Shown here piece by piece: positions 46,173-56,205 of a stretch of DNA of 64,000 nt. This stretch comes from Maribacter sp. (lineage in GTDB: Bacteria; Bacteroidota; Bacteroidia; Flavobacteriales; Flavobacteriaceae), in NCBI GenBank assembly GCA_002749285.1, contig PDPR01000008.1:62001-126000 (forward strand), written 5' to 3'. The notes beneath the pieces were generated by a model. The model saw only the letters and a program-made list of their open reading frames with translations. It did not search any database and had not been told where the DNA came from. The number at the start of each line of letters is the position of its first letter. Position 1 is the first letter of the stretch. The translations under genes were made by a program, and so were the position numbers.

Positions 46173-46898
46173 ATGCGTATAATACCCGCTATAGATATTA
46201 TCGAAGGTAAGTGTGTAAGACTTTCAAAAGGGGATTACAGTACGAAAAAAATCTACAATGAAGACCCTTTGGAGGTTGCAAAGGAATTTGGGGCCCATGG
46301 CATCGAATATCTGCATTTGGTTGATTTGGATGGGGCTAGATCACACCATATCGTTAACCATAAGGTTTTGGAACAAATAGCTGTCAAGACCAAATTGAAA
46401 ATTGATTTTGGAGGTGGATTAAAGCGGGATGAGGATTTGAGGATTGCCTTTGAAAGTGGTGCCGATCAGGTGACAGGCGGTAGTATAGCGGTTAAGGACA
46501 AGAATACTTTTTTAGCTTGGCTGGAACGATATGGTGCCGATAAAATAATTTTAGGTGCCGATGTGATGAATGGAAAAGTAGCTATTTCAGGCTGGTCAGA
46601 GGAGTCAAAGGAACATCTATTGCCTTTTATCAGTTCCTATAAGGACAAAGGTATCGAATATGTTATCTGTACCGATATCAACAAGGATGGAATGTTGGAA
46701 GGGCCTTCCCTTAAACTGTACCAAAAAATATTGGAAGAGATCCCGAACCTTAGGTTGATCGCCTCTGGTGGCATTTCCACTTTTGACGAACTGCCAAAAT
46801 TGGCCGGGTTGGGCTGTGAAGGCACTATTATCGGAAAAGCGATATATGAGAACAGGATTGGCCTTAAACAGTTGGAAAAATACATTTTATCATCATGA
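46173..46898 (+). CDS. hisA: phosphoribosylformimino-5-aminoimidazole carboxamide ribotide isomerase
   Basis: ProFAR isomerase (Amadori rearrangement) of the histidine pathway. 241 residues forming a (beta-alpha)8 barrel: [20 protein letters not shown] with the catalytic Asp, [25 protein letters not shown] (phosphate-binding), [14 protein letters not shown] (second catalytic Asp), and [13 protein letters not shown]. Starts 3 nt after hisH. Confidence 0.97.
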   Translation: MRIIPAIDIIEGKCVRLSKGDYSTKKIYNEDPLEVAKEFGAHGIEYLHLVDLDGARSHHIVNHKVLEQIAVKTKLKIDFGGGLKRDEDLRIAFESGADQVTGGSIAVKDKNTFLAWLERYGADKIILGADVMNGKVAISGWSEESKEHLLPFISSYKDKGIEYVICTDINKDGMLEGPSLKLYQKILEEIPNLRLIASGGISTFDELPKLAGLGCEGTIIGKAIYENRIGLKQLEKYILSS

Positions 46899-47005
46899 CC
46901 TTGGAAGAAAGGAAAGGGGAGGGGGCTTACTGTATGGGAGGTATGGGGGAGACCAAAAAAGTACTGGGAAATAAAAGGATAGGCACCTGTCCAGGATATT
47001 GAACT

Positions 47006-47036
47006 CGCTTGGACCCAAAAAGTTTAAACGAGTTCA
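47006..47036. repeat. 31-bp dispersed repeat, copy A
   Basis: CGCTTGGACCCAAAAAGTTT plus AAACGAGTTCA, in the hisA-hisF gap. It is 26/31 identical to a segment at 49517-49547. This copy overlaps a 7-bp inverted repeat GAACTCG (47001-47007) / CGAGTTC (47029-47035), so it can form a hairpin with a 21-nt loop. It interrupts an otherwise tightly packed operon. Confidence 0.55.
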
Positions 47037-47058
47037 TTAATTATATAAGATTAAAAAA

Positions 47059-47814
47059 TTGCTTACAAAAAGAATCATACCCTGTTTGGACATTAAGAAT
47101 GGCAGAACGGTCAAAGGCGTTAATTTTGTCGATCTCCGCGATGCGGGGGACCCCGTGGAACTGGCCAAGGTCTATGCGCGGGAAGGAGCCGATGAACTGA
47201 TTTTTCTAGACATATCTGCCACGGAGGAGAAACGGAGGACATTGGCCGATTTGGTGTACCATGTGGCTGAAAATGTGAATATCCCATTTACGGTCGGAGG
47301 AGGTATTTCCTCGGTAGGGGATGTTGATGTATTGCTGCATAACGGTGCTGATAAAGTCTCCATTAACTCATCGGCGTTCAAAAATCCACAATTGATAAAT
47401 GATCTGGTTGCCAAATTCGGTTCACAATGCGTTGTTGTTGCCATAGATGCCAAGGTTTTTGATGGTGAATGGATCGTGCATTTGGTTGGGGGCAAGGTGC
47501 CTACGGGAGTCAGACTTTTCGATTGGGCCAAGGAAGTGGAGGAACGTGGTGCCGGTGAAATTTTATTCACCTCAATGGACCATGACGGCACCAAAAATGG
47601 TTTTGCCAACGAAGCCTTGGCCAAATTGTCATCGGAATTGAATATTCCGATCATAGCCTCTGGCGGCGCAGGAAACATGCAGCATTTTGCGGATACTTTC
47701 ATCAAGGGAAAAGCTGATGCCGCCTTGGCCGCAAGTGTTTTTCATTTCAAGGAAATAGCGATAAAGGACCTAAAGGCTGATTTACGGAAAAAAGGTATTC
47801 CCATAAGATTATAG
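47059..47814 (+). CDS. hisF: imidazole glycerol phosphate synthase, cyclase subunit
   Basis: 251 residues, (beta-alpha)8 barrel, partner of HisH. Start is a TTG at 47059 giving [20 protein letters not shown], the canonical N-terminus with the catalytic Asp; no ATG is available. Others: ITATEEKR equivalent [59 protein letters not shown] (second Asp) and [14 protein letters not shown] gap of 160 nt separates it from hisA, unlike the rest of the operon, and holds a dispersed repeat. Confidence 0.96.
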   Translation: MLTKRIIPCLDIKNGRTVKGVNFVDLRDAGDPVELAKVYAREGADELIFLDISATEEKRRTLADLVYHVAENVNIPFTVGGGISSVGDVDVLLHNGADKVSINSSAFKNPQLINDLVAKFGSQCVVVAIDAKVFDGEWIVHLVGGKVPTGVRLFDWAKEVEERGAGEILFTSMDHDGTKNGFANEALAKLSSELNIPIIASGGAGNMQHFADTFIKGKADAALAASVFHFKEIAIKDLKADLRKKGIPIRL

Positions 47815-47866
47815 AAAACCAAGCTTTTGGATGGCTCATAGATTCAAGGCGATTAAAATATGTAAT

Positions 47867-48463
47867 ATGGATATTGATTTCAATAAGAACAACGACGGGC
47901 TTGTTCCCGCCATCATTCAAGATGCAACAACTAAAAATGTTTTAATGTTGGGGTATATGAACCAAGAGGCTTATCAAAAGACCTTGGACACAAAAAAGGT
48001 GACTTTTTATAGTAGGACCAAAAAACGGTTATGGACAAAAGGGGAGGAAAGTGGAAATTCCCTGGACTTAGTGGATATTAAAAACGATTGCGACCAAGAT
48101 GCCCTATTGATACGGGTGGACCCTGTTGGGCCAACATGCCATAAGGGAAGTGATACTTGTTGGAATGAAGGGAATAAACAGGAATTCGGTTTTTTGACCC
48201 AATTGGAGGAAGTTATAGGACAACGCAGGAAAAATGCCGATGGCAATACATCGTATGTGGCTTCATTGTTCAGTGGGGGAATCAATAAGATCGCACAAAA
48301 AGTGGGGGAGGAGGCCATTGAGGTAGTCATTGAGGCCAAAGATGATAATGACAACCTGTTCCTGAATGAAAGTGCCGATCTTCTTTTCCATTATTTAATA
48401 CTGCTACAAGCTAAGGGGTATACCCTGAATGATATTGTAGAGGTTCTAAAGGGAAGGCATTAA
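47867..48463 (+). CDS. hisIE: bifunctional phosphoribosyl-AMP cyclohydrolase / phosphoribosyl-ATP pyrophosphatase
   Basis: 198 residues from ATG 47867 (MDIDFNKNNDGLVPAI); ATG 47831 is in frame but adds unconserved residues. HisI part (about 1-105): VLMLGYMNQEAYQKTL, FYSRTKKRLWTKGEESGN, DCDQDALLI and the zinc Cys in PTCHKGSDTCW. HisE part (about 115-198): ASLFSGGINKIAQKVGEEAIEVVIEA and SADLLFHYLILL. This is the last gene of the operon; no T-run terminator is apparent after it. Confidence 0.96.
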   Translation: MDIDFNKNNDGLVPAIIQDATTKNVLMLGYMNQEAYQKTLDTKKVTFYSRTKKRLWTKGEESGNSLDLVDIKNDCDQDALLIRVDPVGPTCHKGSDTCWNEGNKQEFGFLTQLEEVIGQRRKNADGNTSYVASLFSGGINKIAQKVGEEAIEVVIEAKDDNDNLFLNESADLLFHYLILLQAKGYTLNDIVEVLKGRH

Positions 48464-48799
48464 AACTTTATTCAATCGCAGGGCGATGGCCAAAAAGGAT
48501 TTGATTCCCGGGGGCTTGCCTCGAAATGATAAAAAATTTTTCGGAAGCATACCTTGTACCCTTGGGTATAGGTTATTGATTTGAAGGCTTCCAAAGTCTT
48601 ATCGGGACAATAAACCTGATGCCCAAAATGGTTCGCCTTTAAGGCCTTTTTGGAATGGGGCAGGGCATACGTTGCACGGTTGATCTATTGGTAGGTACTT
48701 AAGACTTGGATCAACTTTTGGTCGGACGTTATAATATAACCAAGTTGGTATTGCAATGGATGTTCTATATTGTCTTTGTGGTTCTTCTGTTAAATGGGT
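48464..48799. other. non-coding region after the his operon
   Basis: 336 nt with no convincing gene, tRNA or strong terminator. It has a GC-rich patch CCCGGGGGCTTGCCTCGA near 48508-48525 that resembles half of the hairpins scattered in flavobacterial intergenic DNA. Nothing else recognisable. Confidence 0.5.
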
Positions 48800-49282
48800 T
48801 CATTCCCAAGAATCAATTTTATCATGGATCCTATTGAAATCATAAGTGCCTACCTTGTCTTTTCGATGTTTGAATGTAATCAAGGTCAGTATTAATAGCA
48901 TCACATATAAAAAAGCGATCAAGAGCCCTATTGGAATAAAGGTTGCAGGGATTACATTACTTTCAAAATCGTTGTAACTGAGTAAAATGGAAATGGTTTC
49001 AACAAGTTTGTAAGTGTATATCACTAAGATCGCATAAAGTGTGAACTCCAAATTACGCATTTGGTAATCTGCTATTTCCTCCTCATTGATTTTAAACCAC
49101 ATGGCATATAGATATGTGAAATGTGCAAGGCTCAATAAAGGGAAGATATAGTTATCGAATTTAAAGAAATAGAATTTATTGGTGTATAGGCCATAAAAAT
49201 TAAATATGTTCAATAGGAAAAGGACAATCAATGAGGATATAAGACAGCTTTTCCACGAAAACAAACGCATTATTAATTTCAT
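48800..49282 (-). CDS. membrane protein of unknown function
   Basis: 160 residues from ATG 49282 (MKLIMRLFSW); an upstream ATG at 49324 adds a hydrophilic, unlikely extension. Four to five hydrophobic segments: CLISSLIVLFLLNIFNFYGL, FPLLSLAHFTYLYAMWF, FTLYAILVIYTYKLVETISI and IPIGLLIAFLYVMLLILTLI, with short loops and a charged tail (FKHRKDKVGTYDFNRIHDK). The layout resembles small four-helix membrane proteins of unknown role; I know no family. It lies in a lightly coding region with 336 nt upstream of its stop and 322 nt after its start lacking genes. Confidence 0.6.
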   Translation of the reverse strand: MKLIMRLFSWKSCLISSLIVLFLLNIFNFYGLYTNKFYFFKFDNYIFPLLSLAHFTYLYAMWFKINEEEIADYQMRNLEFTLYAILVIYTYKLVETISILLSYNDFESNVIPATFIPIGLLIAFLYVMLLILTLITFKHRKDKVGTYDFNRIHDKIDSWE

Positions 49283-49516
49283 GTTCAATTGGTTTATGGG
49301 ATGTTGGCATCCCCTTTGATACAAAGAAAACGAAAAGCTGAATTTAAAATTTCAAAAAATCGATAAACGGCGGTTTACGTTGTTAAGAATGGGAATAGTG
49401 TGATCAAGACCCAAGAATTGTCTTTCCATATCTTCCAATATGTTTTGTGTCCAATTGACCCAATGGTTTGAGGGAGAATACCAAGCCTGGCCCCAATAGA
49501 TTAAAAAAGAGATTTT

Positions 49517-49547
49517 CGCTTAAACCCAAAAAGTTCAAACGGGCTCA
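49517..49547. repeat. 31-bp dispersed repeat, copy B
   Basis: CGCTTAAACCCAAAAAGTTC plus AAACGGGCTCA, in the 280-nt gap before the TruA paralogue. 26 of 31 bases match copy A at 47006-47036; the differences are mostly transitions. Confidence 0.5.
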
Positions 49548-49604
49548 ATGTAAAAACTATGGGAATTATAATTAAACCTTAATTTTGGGACAAATTACCT
49601 GCAA

Positions 49605-50390
49605 ATGAAATGTCAGCGATTTTACTATTTGATCAATGTCCAATATTTGGGTTTCAGGTTCAGTGGTTGGCAAAAACAGCCCCAACAAAAGACCATTGAG
49701 GGAATGATCACCAAGACCCTAAGGTTTATCATGCCCAATGCCCAGTTTAAGATATTGGGTGCCGGCCGAACAGATTCCAAGGTCTCTGCCATCGATGCGG
49801 CTTTTGAGCTTTTCTTAAATGATGGGCCCATAGGGGACCATGCCGCTTTTTTAGACCTGTTCAATAAAAATTTACCATCGGATATCAGGGTGACGGGAAT
49901 CAAGCAGGTAGATGAATCCTTTAATATCATTAAGGCCCCTAAAACCAAGGAATACGTTTATCTTTTTTCTTTTGGTACAAAGAACCATCCTTTTAGTGCC
50001 CCTTTTATCACGAACATTATGGAAAACCTTGATTTGGAGGCAATGATCAAGGCCACGGCTTTTTTTGTGGGTACACATGATTTTACCTCTTATACGGTGA
50101 AACCCAAAAAAAACAAGCAAAAAATACGGACTATAGATGTATGTGAGATTCGTAAGAACACCCTTTTTAAGGCTGATTTTTTCCCAGAAAGATCTTATGC
50201 ACTTCATATAAAGGGCGAAGGATTCATGAGGTACCAGATACGAATGATGATGGGGGCCTTAATCCAATTAGGGAAAGGGGAGTTGTCCTTGAATGATATC
50301 GAAAAATCCTTGTCTGCCCCTGGTTCCTTGGAGTTGACAAGTGTTGCACCGGGATCGGGACTGTTGTTGAACAGTATAGAGTTCAAATAA
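49605..50390 (+). CDS. TruA-family pseudouridine synthase paralogue
   Basis: 261 residues. TruA isomerises U38-U40 of tRNA anticodon arms. The family core is recognisable: YLINVQYLGFRFSGWQKQP at the N-terminus, catalytic Asp in GAGRTDSKVSAIDAAF, EYVYLFSFG, HDFTSYT and GEGFMRYQIRMMMGALIQLG with the GFxR.x(V/I)R segment. The catalytic loop is RTDSKVSA rather than the usual RTDAGVHA, so this is a divergent member; it may act on other RNA. The Asp is retained, so activity is plausible. Single gene. Confidence 0.85.
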   Translation: MKCQRFYYLINVQYLGFRFSGWQKQPQQKTIEGMITKTLRFIMPNAQFKILGAGRTDSKVSAIDAAFELFLNDGPIGDHAAFLDLFNKNLPSDIRVTGIKQVDESFNIIKAPKTKEYVYLFSFGTKNHPFSAPFITNIMENLDLEAMIKATAFFVGTHDFTSYTVKPKKNKQKIRTIDVCEIRKNTLFKADFFPERSYALHIKGEGFMRYQIRMMMGALIQLGKGELSLNDIEKSLSAPGSLELTSVAPGSGLLLNSIEFK

Positions 50391-50511
50391 AAGAAAGATC
50401 ATTGTCCCTTTTGGTTAGGGTACTTCATAAACATGCCAAAATTACAGGAAACATGCTTGTTCCCTGTTTTGGAAGACCATAATTATCGTATTCATTGTAA
50501 TTGTATTCTTC

Positions 50512-51399
50512 TTAGTCGAAGAAATTAGAGGAAAGATATCTGTCGCCCCGATCACAAATAATGGATACAATGGTTCCCTCATCTATCGTAGCCGCTAATT
50601 TCAAGGCGGCCACGGTAGCGGCCCCACTGCTCATTCCTGCGAAAATACCTTCTTCCATGGCCAGTCTTTTGGCCATTTCACGGGCTTCCCCGGTATTGAC
50701 CTCTATGATCTGGTCTACTTTTTTTGCATCGAATATTTTTGGCAGGTAGGCTTTGGGCCATTTCCTTATTCCAGGAATACTCGAACCCTCTGTAGGTTGT
50801 ACCCCCACAATTTGAATATCCGTATTTTGTTCTTTCAAATATGTGGAAGTACCGATAATAGTTCCTGTAGTTCCCATAGATGACACAAAATGGGTGATCT
50901 TCCCTTCAGTATCATCCCATATTTCCGGTCCCGTTGTTTCATAATGGGCTTTCCAATTGTCTTCATTGGAGAATTGGTCCAGCATGGTATAACCTTCGTT
51001 ATTTGCCTTGGACCCTACATAATCCCTAGCACCTTCGATACCAATATCCGATGGGGTAAGCGTAACTTTGGCACCGTATGCACGCATGGTCTGTACCCGT
51101 TCCTTGGTAGAGTTTTCAGGCATGACCAATTCAATATCAAGTCCATAGACGCCTGCTATCAAGGCCAAGGCAATGCCTGTATTGCCACTTGTGGCCTCTA
51201 TTAGCTTGGAATCCTTGGTAATGGTCCCTTTTTCCAGACCAGTATTTATCATATTAAATGCGGCCCTATCCTTTACACTACCACCTGGGTTATGGCCTTC
51301 CATTTTAAAAAGGAGTCTTACATTGGGGTTCGTGTTGTTAAGAATCCGGGATGCTATAAGTGGGGTGTTTCCGATTATATCGATTATGGTCTTATACAT
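50512..51399 (-). CDS. cysM: cysteine synthase B (O-acetylserine sulfhydrylase)
   Basis: PLP enzyme replacing the acetyl group of O-acetylserine with sulfide or thiosulfate. 295 residues. PLP-Lys in [13 protein letters not shown] (about 41-53), the substrate loop [33 protein letters not shown] (phosphate loop), and [12 protein letters not shown]. Shorter than CysK and lacking its C-terminal extension, matching CysM. Overlaps cysE by 8 nt. Confidence 0.93.
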   Translation of the reverse strand: MYKTIIDIIGNTPLIASRILNNTNPNVRLLFKMEGHNPGGSVKDRAAFNMINTGLEKGTITKDSKLIEATSGNTGIALALIAGVYGLDIELVMPENSTKERVQTMRAYGAKVTLTPSDIGIEGARDYVGSKANNEGYTMLDQFSNEDNWKAHYETTGPEIWDDTEGKITHFVSSMGTTGTIIGTSTYLKEQNTDIQIVGVQPTEGSSIPGIRKWPKAYLPKIFDAKKVDQIIEVNTGEAREMAKRLAMEEGIFAGMSSGAATVAALKLAATIDEGTIVSIICDRGDRYLSSNFFD

Positions 51400-52183
51400 T
51401 GGTCGCTGTTTTGATTTTTATTGTGGGAGTGTTCGATACGGTTGAGTTTGGGGGTACCGACGATGTCACCCAGGCATTACCTCCAATGACACTGTTGGCC
51501 CCTATGACAGTTTCACCCCCAAGGATGGTCGCATTGGCATAAATAGTAACATTGTCCTCAATGGTTGGGTGTCTTTTTGTTTTTTTTAAGTCCTTGGCAA
51601 CATATAATGCCCCAAGGGTAACCCCTTGGTATATTTTTACATTGTTCATTATCATGGCCGACTCACCAATGACAACGCCTGTGGCATGGTCAATAAAGAA
51701 CGACCTGCCAATATGGGCGCCAGGGTTTATGTCGACCCCTGTCTTACTATGGGCATATTCGGTCATGAGCCTAGGCACTAAAGGGAAACCTAATTTATAG
51801 AGCTCATGGGCCAATCTATAAATAGCAATGGCATAAAATCCGGGATACGCCATATAAACCTCTTCTATCGATGTCGATGCCGGGTCGCAATTAACAATGG
51901 CCTCAGCATCGAGGTTAAGGCTTTCAAGCACATTTGGCAAGGATCCCAAATAGTCCTGCCATATCTTACTACATGGATTATCGCATTCCCAACAGGCCAA
52001 TTTGGTCAATTTCCTAAAATTGGTTTCCAGGATTTTTAAATTCCCCCCAACCGGGGTGCCCATATCAAAAAGGGTATAAAACAGTTGGTCTGTGAACGAT
52101 TCTACCTTTTCCTTTAGGGCGAACCTTAGATTAGGTTGCTTTTTATGCTGCTTTATTTTATCGATTATTGATTGTTCGTCCAT
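51392..52183 (-). CDS. cysE: serine O-acetyltransferase
   Basis: Acetylates serine with acetyl-CoA to make O-acetylserine for CysM. 263 residues, the longer EpsC-like form. An N-terminal alpha-helical domain with two Cys ([12 protein letters not shown]) precedes a left-handed beta-helix from about 155: [30 protein letters not shown] with catalytic His, [36 protein letters not shown]. Ends in [13 protein letters not shown]. The cysE-cysM order is common in Bacteroidota and couples substrate supply to use. Confidence 0.94.
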   Translation of the reverse strand: MDEQSIIDKIKQHKKQPNLRFALKEKVESFTDQLFYTLFDMGTPVGGNLKILETNFRKLTKLACWECDNPCSKIWQDYLGSLPNVLESLNLDAEAIVNCDPASTSIEEVYMAYPGFYAIAIYRLAHELYKLGFPLVPRLMTEYAHSKTGVDINPGAHIGRSFFIDHATGVVIGESAMIMNNVKIYQGVTLGALYVAKDLKKTKRHPTIEDNVTIYANATILGGETVIGANSVIGGNAWVTSSVPPNSTVSNTPTIKIKTATNV

Positions 52184-52278
52184 TCGGTGATGATTTCGAA
52201 ATCTAAATTAACCATTATTTTAGAAGGAGTTTGTCCCATTTGGTTAACTTTAGCTTAAAATAACCCGAGACAGGTCAT

Positions 52279-52962
52279 ATGCAGGACAAAGTAATCACCA
52301 AAGAAGTGTTTTTATTTTTAAAGGAATTGGGGCAGAATAACACAAGGGAGTGGTTTGCCCAAAATAAAGGTAGGTTCAAGGAGCTGGAATCAAGCATAAA
52401 AGATATTTTTGGTCTTATTATGGAAAAGATGAAACAGCATGATGATATTGAGAAAATGAAAGTATTTCGAATTTATCGGGATGTTCGTTTCTCTAAGGAC
52501 AAAACCCCTTATAAGAAGCATTTTGCAGGTTCGTACACGAGGGCGGGGGCCAGGTTACGGGGAGGCTACTATATCCATATCCAACCAGATGATGATAGTT
52601 TTATCGGGGCTGGTTTTTGGAAGCCCAACAAGGAGGATCTGTTCCGTATCCGTAAGGAATTGGAATTGGATGCCGAAGACTTCAAAAATGTAATATATGA
52701 TGAAAAATTGAATAAAATCTGGGGGAATTTGGTGGGCGAAGAGCTTAAAAAGGCCCCAAGGGGATTCGATAAGGAACATTCGGATATCGCCTTGATGAAA
52801 AAGAAGCAGTTTGTCTTTATCCGAAAATTCACGGATAATGAGGTGCTTTCAGAGGATTTTGCCAAAAATGTGGATGAATCCTTTAAAGCTGTACGTCCTT
52901 ACTTTGACTTAATGAGCGATATTTTAACAACCAACCTCAATGGGGAATCACTATTGGGGTAG
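52279..52962 (+). CDS. DUF2461 domain-containing protein
   Basis: 227 residues of the DUF2461 family (TIGR02453). Typical segments: FLKELGQNNTREWFAQNKGRF near the N-terminus, VFRIYRDVRFSKDKTPYKKHF (about 62-82), RLRGGYYIHIQPDDDSFIGAGFW and KDLFRIR-like KEDLFRIRKEL, then KAPRGFDKEHSDIALMKKKQ. No biochemical function is established. Cytoplasmic. It diverges from cysE across about 95 nt and is followed by a bidirectional terminator. Confidence 0.92.
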   Translation: MQDKVITKEVFLFLKELGQNNTREWFAQNKGRFKELESSIKDIFGLIMEKMKQHDDIEKMKVFRIYRDVRFSKDKTPYKKHFAGSYTRAGARLRGGYYIHIQPDDDSFIGAGFWKPNKEDLFRIRKELELDAEDFKNVIYDEKLNKIWGNLVGEELKKAPRGFDKEHSDIALMKKKQFVFIRKFTDNEVLSEDFAKNVDESFKAVRPYFDLMSDILTTNLNGESLLG

Positions 52963-53094
52963 AGGCCATGGCCCCAAAGACCTGAACCTGGTTTTTAATA
53001 TGGTCGATGGCCATGTTCATTTTTTGGAAGGCATTCCCTATATAACAACCTGTTCCTTAAACATGTCTTTTGTCCTTAATGGGGATATAAACAA

Positions 53095-53128
53095 AAAAGG
53101 TCATTGTCAATACAGCCAATGACCTTTT
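53095..53128 (-). terminator. bidirectional terminator between DUF2461 and BNR-repeat genes
   Basis: 12-bp perfect stem AAAAGGTCATTG (53095-53106) with CAATGACCTTTT (53117-53128), 10-nt loop, A-run before it on the plus strand giving the T-run for the minus strand. Confidence 0.85.
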
Positions 53129-53145
53129 ACATACATTGCCATTTA

Positions 53146-56100
53146 CTAATTATGTTCTATGAACTCATCGAAGGTCATTAAATCAAGAGGTTCTTTGGTC
53201 TTAAACTTTTTCTTCAATTTCATGAAATCCGATTTTGCTATTTCGAATCGTTCAGAGATGATACTTAGGTTTTCCATTTCAGATTGTGTGGGCTTGTCGT
53301 AATTATTGGCTAATTTACTATAGAGATCGGCCATTTTTTCACGTAATTGTGGTTCGGCGGAACCTACATAATTATCACCCGTGGTTATGACCAGGGTTGT
53401 TTTTAGGTTATTTAACCTGCCCAGCATTTTGGAATTCTTATCGGATTCTGATTTGGCTATCATTTCATCCAATTCATATACCAAATAGGCCAATTCCTGG
53501 GTCATGTCATACAGTTTCATGGTGGTTTTGTTCTTAAACACCCTTTCTTCGGCTGTTAATGGTGAATTTTTATCGTAAACCAATTCAAAAGTATGTTCAA
53601 AGGTTTCCTTTCCTTTGGTCATAACGGCTTTGTACGTTCCCGCAGGAACATATGGGGAGGTGAATCCACCAAAAGAAAAAGTCTTTCCTTTGGCAACCTT
53701 GGGTTGTTTTATTTTTCCGTTCCAGTTTACAATATTGATTCCTTTCGATTTCCCTGGCTCCAATTCAATAATGGTATTGCCCTTCATATCCTGTATCTCC
53801 ATATTCATTTTTCCGAACGTATGCCTCTTTTTCAGAAAATACTTTATCTGGGTATCCTTGGTTTTGTTGCGTCCCACAAATTGCGTCTCAGCACCGAAAT
53901 TTCCAGAGAAACTACTTTTCTCGTTGATGACGGTGGGGTTGCTGGTAAAGAAATGTACATTCTTGTTCAATACTTCCTCGTTGATTTCCCTTAGTGGGGA
54001 AATATCATCTATGATGATGATACCCCTACCATGGGTACCCATGACCAAATCATTGGTCTGCCTTTGTAATTCAATGTGATGAACGGCGACCGAAGGCATA
54101 TTATTGGTGAATTTTTTCCAATTCTTACCACCATCCATAGTAATATAAAGTCCGAATTCGGTCCCAAGGAACAATAAATCGGGATTTACGTAATCTTCTT
54201 GGATATTACGGACAATACCGACCACATCATCCGTTATGATACTTGACCAGGTTTTGCCAAAATCGGTTGTTTTATACGTATATGGGTTCATATCGTTTTG
54301 GGTATGTCCATCAAAAACAACATAGGCGGTTCCTTTATTAAAAACACTGGCCTCTATATGGTACGTCCATGTGTTTTTAGGGAGACCGGTAATATTTTCA
54401 ATGGTATTTATCCATGACCTACCCCCATCTTGGGTTACTTGGACGTTGCCATCGTCAGTACCCACCCATATCACATTTTCATCAAGAGGTGATTCCGCTA
54501 TCGTAAAGATGGTGGTATGGTTTTCAGCTCCAGAATTATCTTTTGACAATCCTCCGGAATTTTCCTGTGCTTGCTTTGTTGGGTCGTTCGTGGTCAGATC
54601 AGGGGATATGATTTCCCATGTGTCCCCCATATCTTCCGACTTGTGCAAGAATTGGCTCCCCATGTAGAAGCGATCAGGTTCATGTTCGCTAATGGCCATA
54701 GGGGCATTCCAGTTGAACCTCAGTTTCGCAACACCTTTGGAAGGTAGGGGCTGAATGGTTTTCAAAAGGTTTTTATCCACATCAAAACGCCAGACATTCT
54801 TCGCACCTTGCATTTCGGAATAGATGATGTTTTTGGTCGGATGTTTTAGAACACGGAAACCGTCACCGTAACCCACTGATTTCCAATCCCGGGCCTCTAC
54901 GCCACCAGGGGAGGAAGAGGGGCCATACCATGAACCGTTGTCCTGAAGTCCCCCATATACGTTATACGGGGTTTCATTATCTACACTTACATGATAAAAT
55001 TGTGATAGGGGAAGGTTTTCAACAATCTCCATGTTGGTGCCACCATCCCAAGAACGATAAACACCTCCATCGGTACCGACAAACATAATATCGGAATCCT
55101 TAATGCTAAAGGCTATATCGTGAATGTCGCTATGCATATTCCCAAGGTTCTTGAATGTTTTTCCACCATCCCTGGAAATGGATCCGCTAAGGCCTCCCTT
55201 AACGATTACATTTTCATCACGGGGGTCTACAACAATCCTTGAAAAATAAAATGGTCGAACGGTAATACCAAAATCATTGTTCAATTGTTTCCAGGACTTT
55301 CCGGCATCATCACTTCTATACAAACCCTTACGTTCGTCTTTTTCCGCCTCGATCACGGTATATAATACTTTGGGGTTCGAAGGAGCCACGGCGATTCCCA
55401 GTCTTCCTAATTTCCCGGAAGGAAAACCGTTGTGTATCTTGTTCCAAGTAGCGCCACCATTGGTTGATTTGTATAGGGCACTGTTATCACCCCCGGATTC
55501 GAAACTCCAACCCGTACGCCTAAACTCCCACATTGAGGCGTAGAGGGTATTGGGGTCAGTGGGATCCATAATCAAATCCGCACAACCTGTTTTAGGGTTT
55601 ACGTACAACAGTTTTTTCCATGTTTTCCCTGCATCCAACGATTTAAAGACACCCCTTTCCTCGCTATCCCCCCAAAGCGCTCCCAACACAGCAACATAAA
55701 CTTCGTTCGGGTTTTTTGGATTGACGATGATATTGGCAATACGTTCCGATTTGTCGAATCCGAGTTTTTTCCAATTAGAACCACCGTCTGTCGATTTGTA
55801 CAGGCCATCACCAAAGGACACACTATTCCGGGTCCATGTTTCCCCGGTTCCGACATATATGGTGTTGTCCGGGTCATTGGGGTCTAAGGCCACCGAACCT
55901 ATTGATTGGCAATAATCATCGAATATTGGTTTAAAGGAGGAGCCAGCATCATTTGATTTCCACACACCACCACCTGCTGTACCTGCATAAATTATCCTAC
56001 TGTTCGTTGGGTGCACTTCCATGTCGTTTATTCGTCCGCTCATAAGTGCTGGCCCAATATGCCTAGCGGTCATATCGCCAAACAAGGTTTTGCCGTTGTT

Positions 56101-56178
56101 GTTTTTGTCTTGTGCTTCCACCGAATGCATTCCGATCAGTAGTCCCAAAAGAACCACAAGGGTCAAGAATTGTTTCAT
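53146..56178 (-). CDS. secreted BNR/VPS10-repeat protein
   Basis: 1010 residues. Signal peptide (FLTLVVLLGLLIGMHSVEAQ) and then two beta-propeller-like regions built from Asp-box repeats: SNDAGSSFK, STDGGSNWKK, SLDAGKTWKK, STNGGATWNK, SDDAGKSWKQ, SRDGGKTFKN, TQDGGRSWIN, TTDFGKTWSS and TMDGGKNWKK. A typical sortilin-like glycosyl-hydrolase-fold pattern (Sortilin-Vps10 family). The last 280 residues have a FlgD-Ig-like segment (VNWNGKIKQPKVAKGKTF, YVPAGTYKAVMTKG) and a charged helical tail. No T9SS C-terminal sorting domain is obvious. Function unknown; similar proteins are numerous in Bacteroidota. Followed by a lipoprotein-like gene upstream at 56206. Confidence 0.9.
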   Translation of the reverse strand: MKQFLTLVVLLGLLIGMHSVEAQDKNNNGKTLFGDMTARHIGPALMSGRINDMEVHPTNSRIIYAGTAGGGVWKSNDAGSSFKPIFDDYCQSIGSVALDPNDPDNTIYVGTGETWTRNSVSFGDGLYKSTDGGSNWKKLGFDKSERIANIIVNPKNPNEVYVAVLGALWGDSEERGVFKSLDAGKTWKKLLYVNPKTGCADLIMDPTDPNTLYASMWEFRRTGWSFESGGDNSALYKSTNGGATWNKIHNGFPSGKLGRLGIAVAPSNPKVLYTVIEAEKDERKGLYRSDDAGKSWKQLNNDFGITVRPFYFSRIVVDPRDENVIVKGGLSGSISRDGGKTFKNLGNMHSDIHDIAFSIKDSDIMFVGTDGGVYRSWDGGTNMEIVENLPLSQFYHVSVDNETPYNVYGGLQDNGSWYGPSSSPGGVEARDWKSVGYGDGFRVLKHPTKNIIYSEMQGAKNVWRFDVDKNLLKTIQPLPSKGVAKLRFNWNAPMAISEHEPDRFYMGSQFLHKSEDMGDTWEIISPDLTTNDPTKQAQENSGGLSKDNSGAENHTTIFTIAESPLDENVIWVGTDDGNVQVTQDGGRSWINTIENITGLPKNTWTYHIEASVFNKGTAYVVFDGHTQNDMNPYTYKTTDFGKTWSSIITDDVVGIVRNIQEDYVNPDLLFLGTEFGLYITMDGGKNWKKFTNNMPSVAVHHIELQRQTNDLVMGTHGRGIIIIDDISPLREINEEVLNKNVHFFTSNPTVINEKSSFSGNFGAETQFVGRNKTKDTQIKYFLKKRHTFGKMNMEIQDMKGNTIIELEPGKSKGINIVNWNGKIKQPKVAKGKTFSFGGFTSPYVPAGTYKAVMTKGKETFEHTFELVYDKNSPLTAEERVFKNKTTMKLYDMTQELAYLVYELDEMIAKSESDKNSKMLGRLNNLKTTLVITTGDNYVGSAEPQLREKMADLYSKLANNYDKPTQSEMENLSIISERFEIAKSDFMKLKKKFKTKEPLDLMTFDEFIEHN

Positions 56179-56205
56179 TTAAAGATAGTTTTAATGTTCT
56201 TGGTA

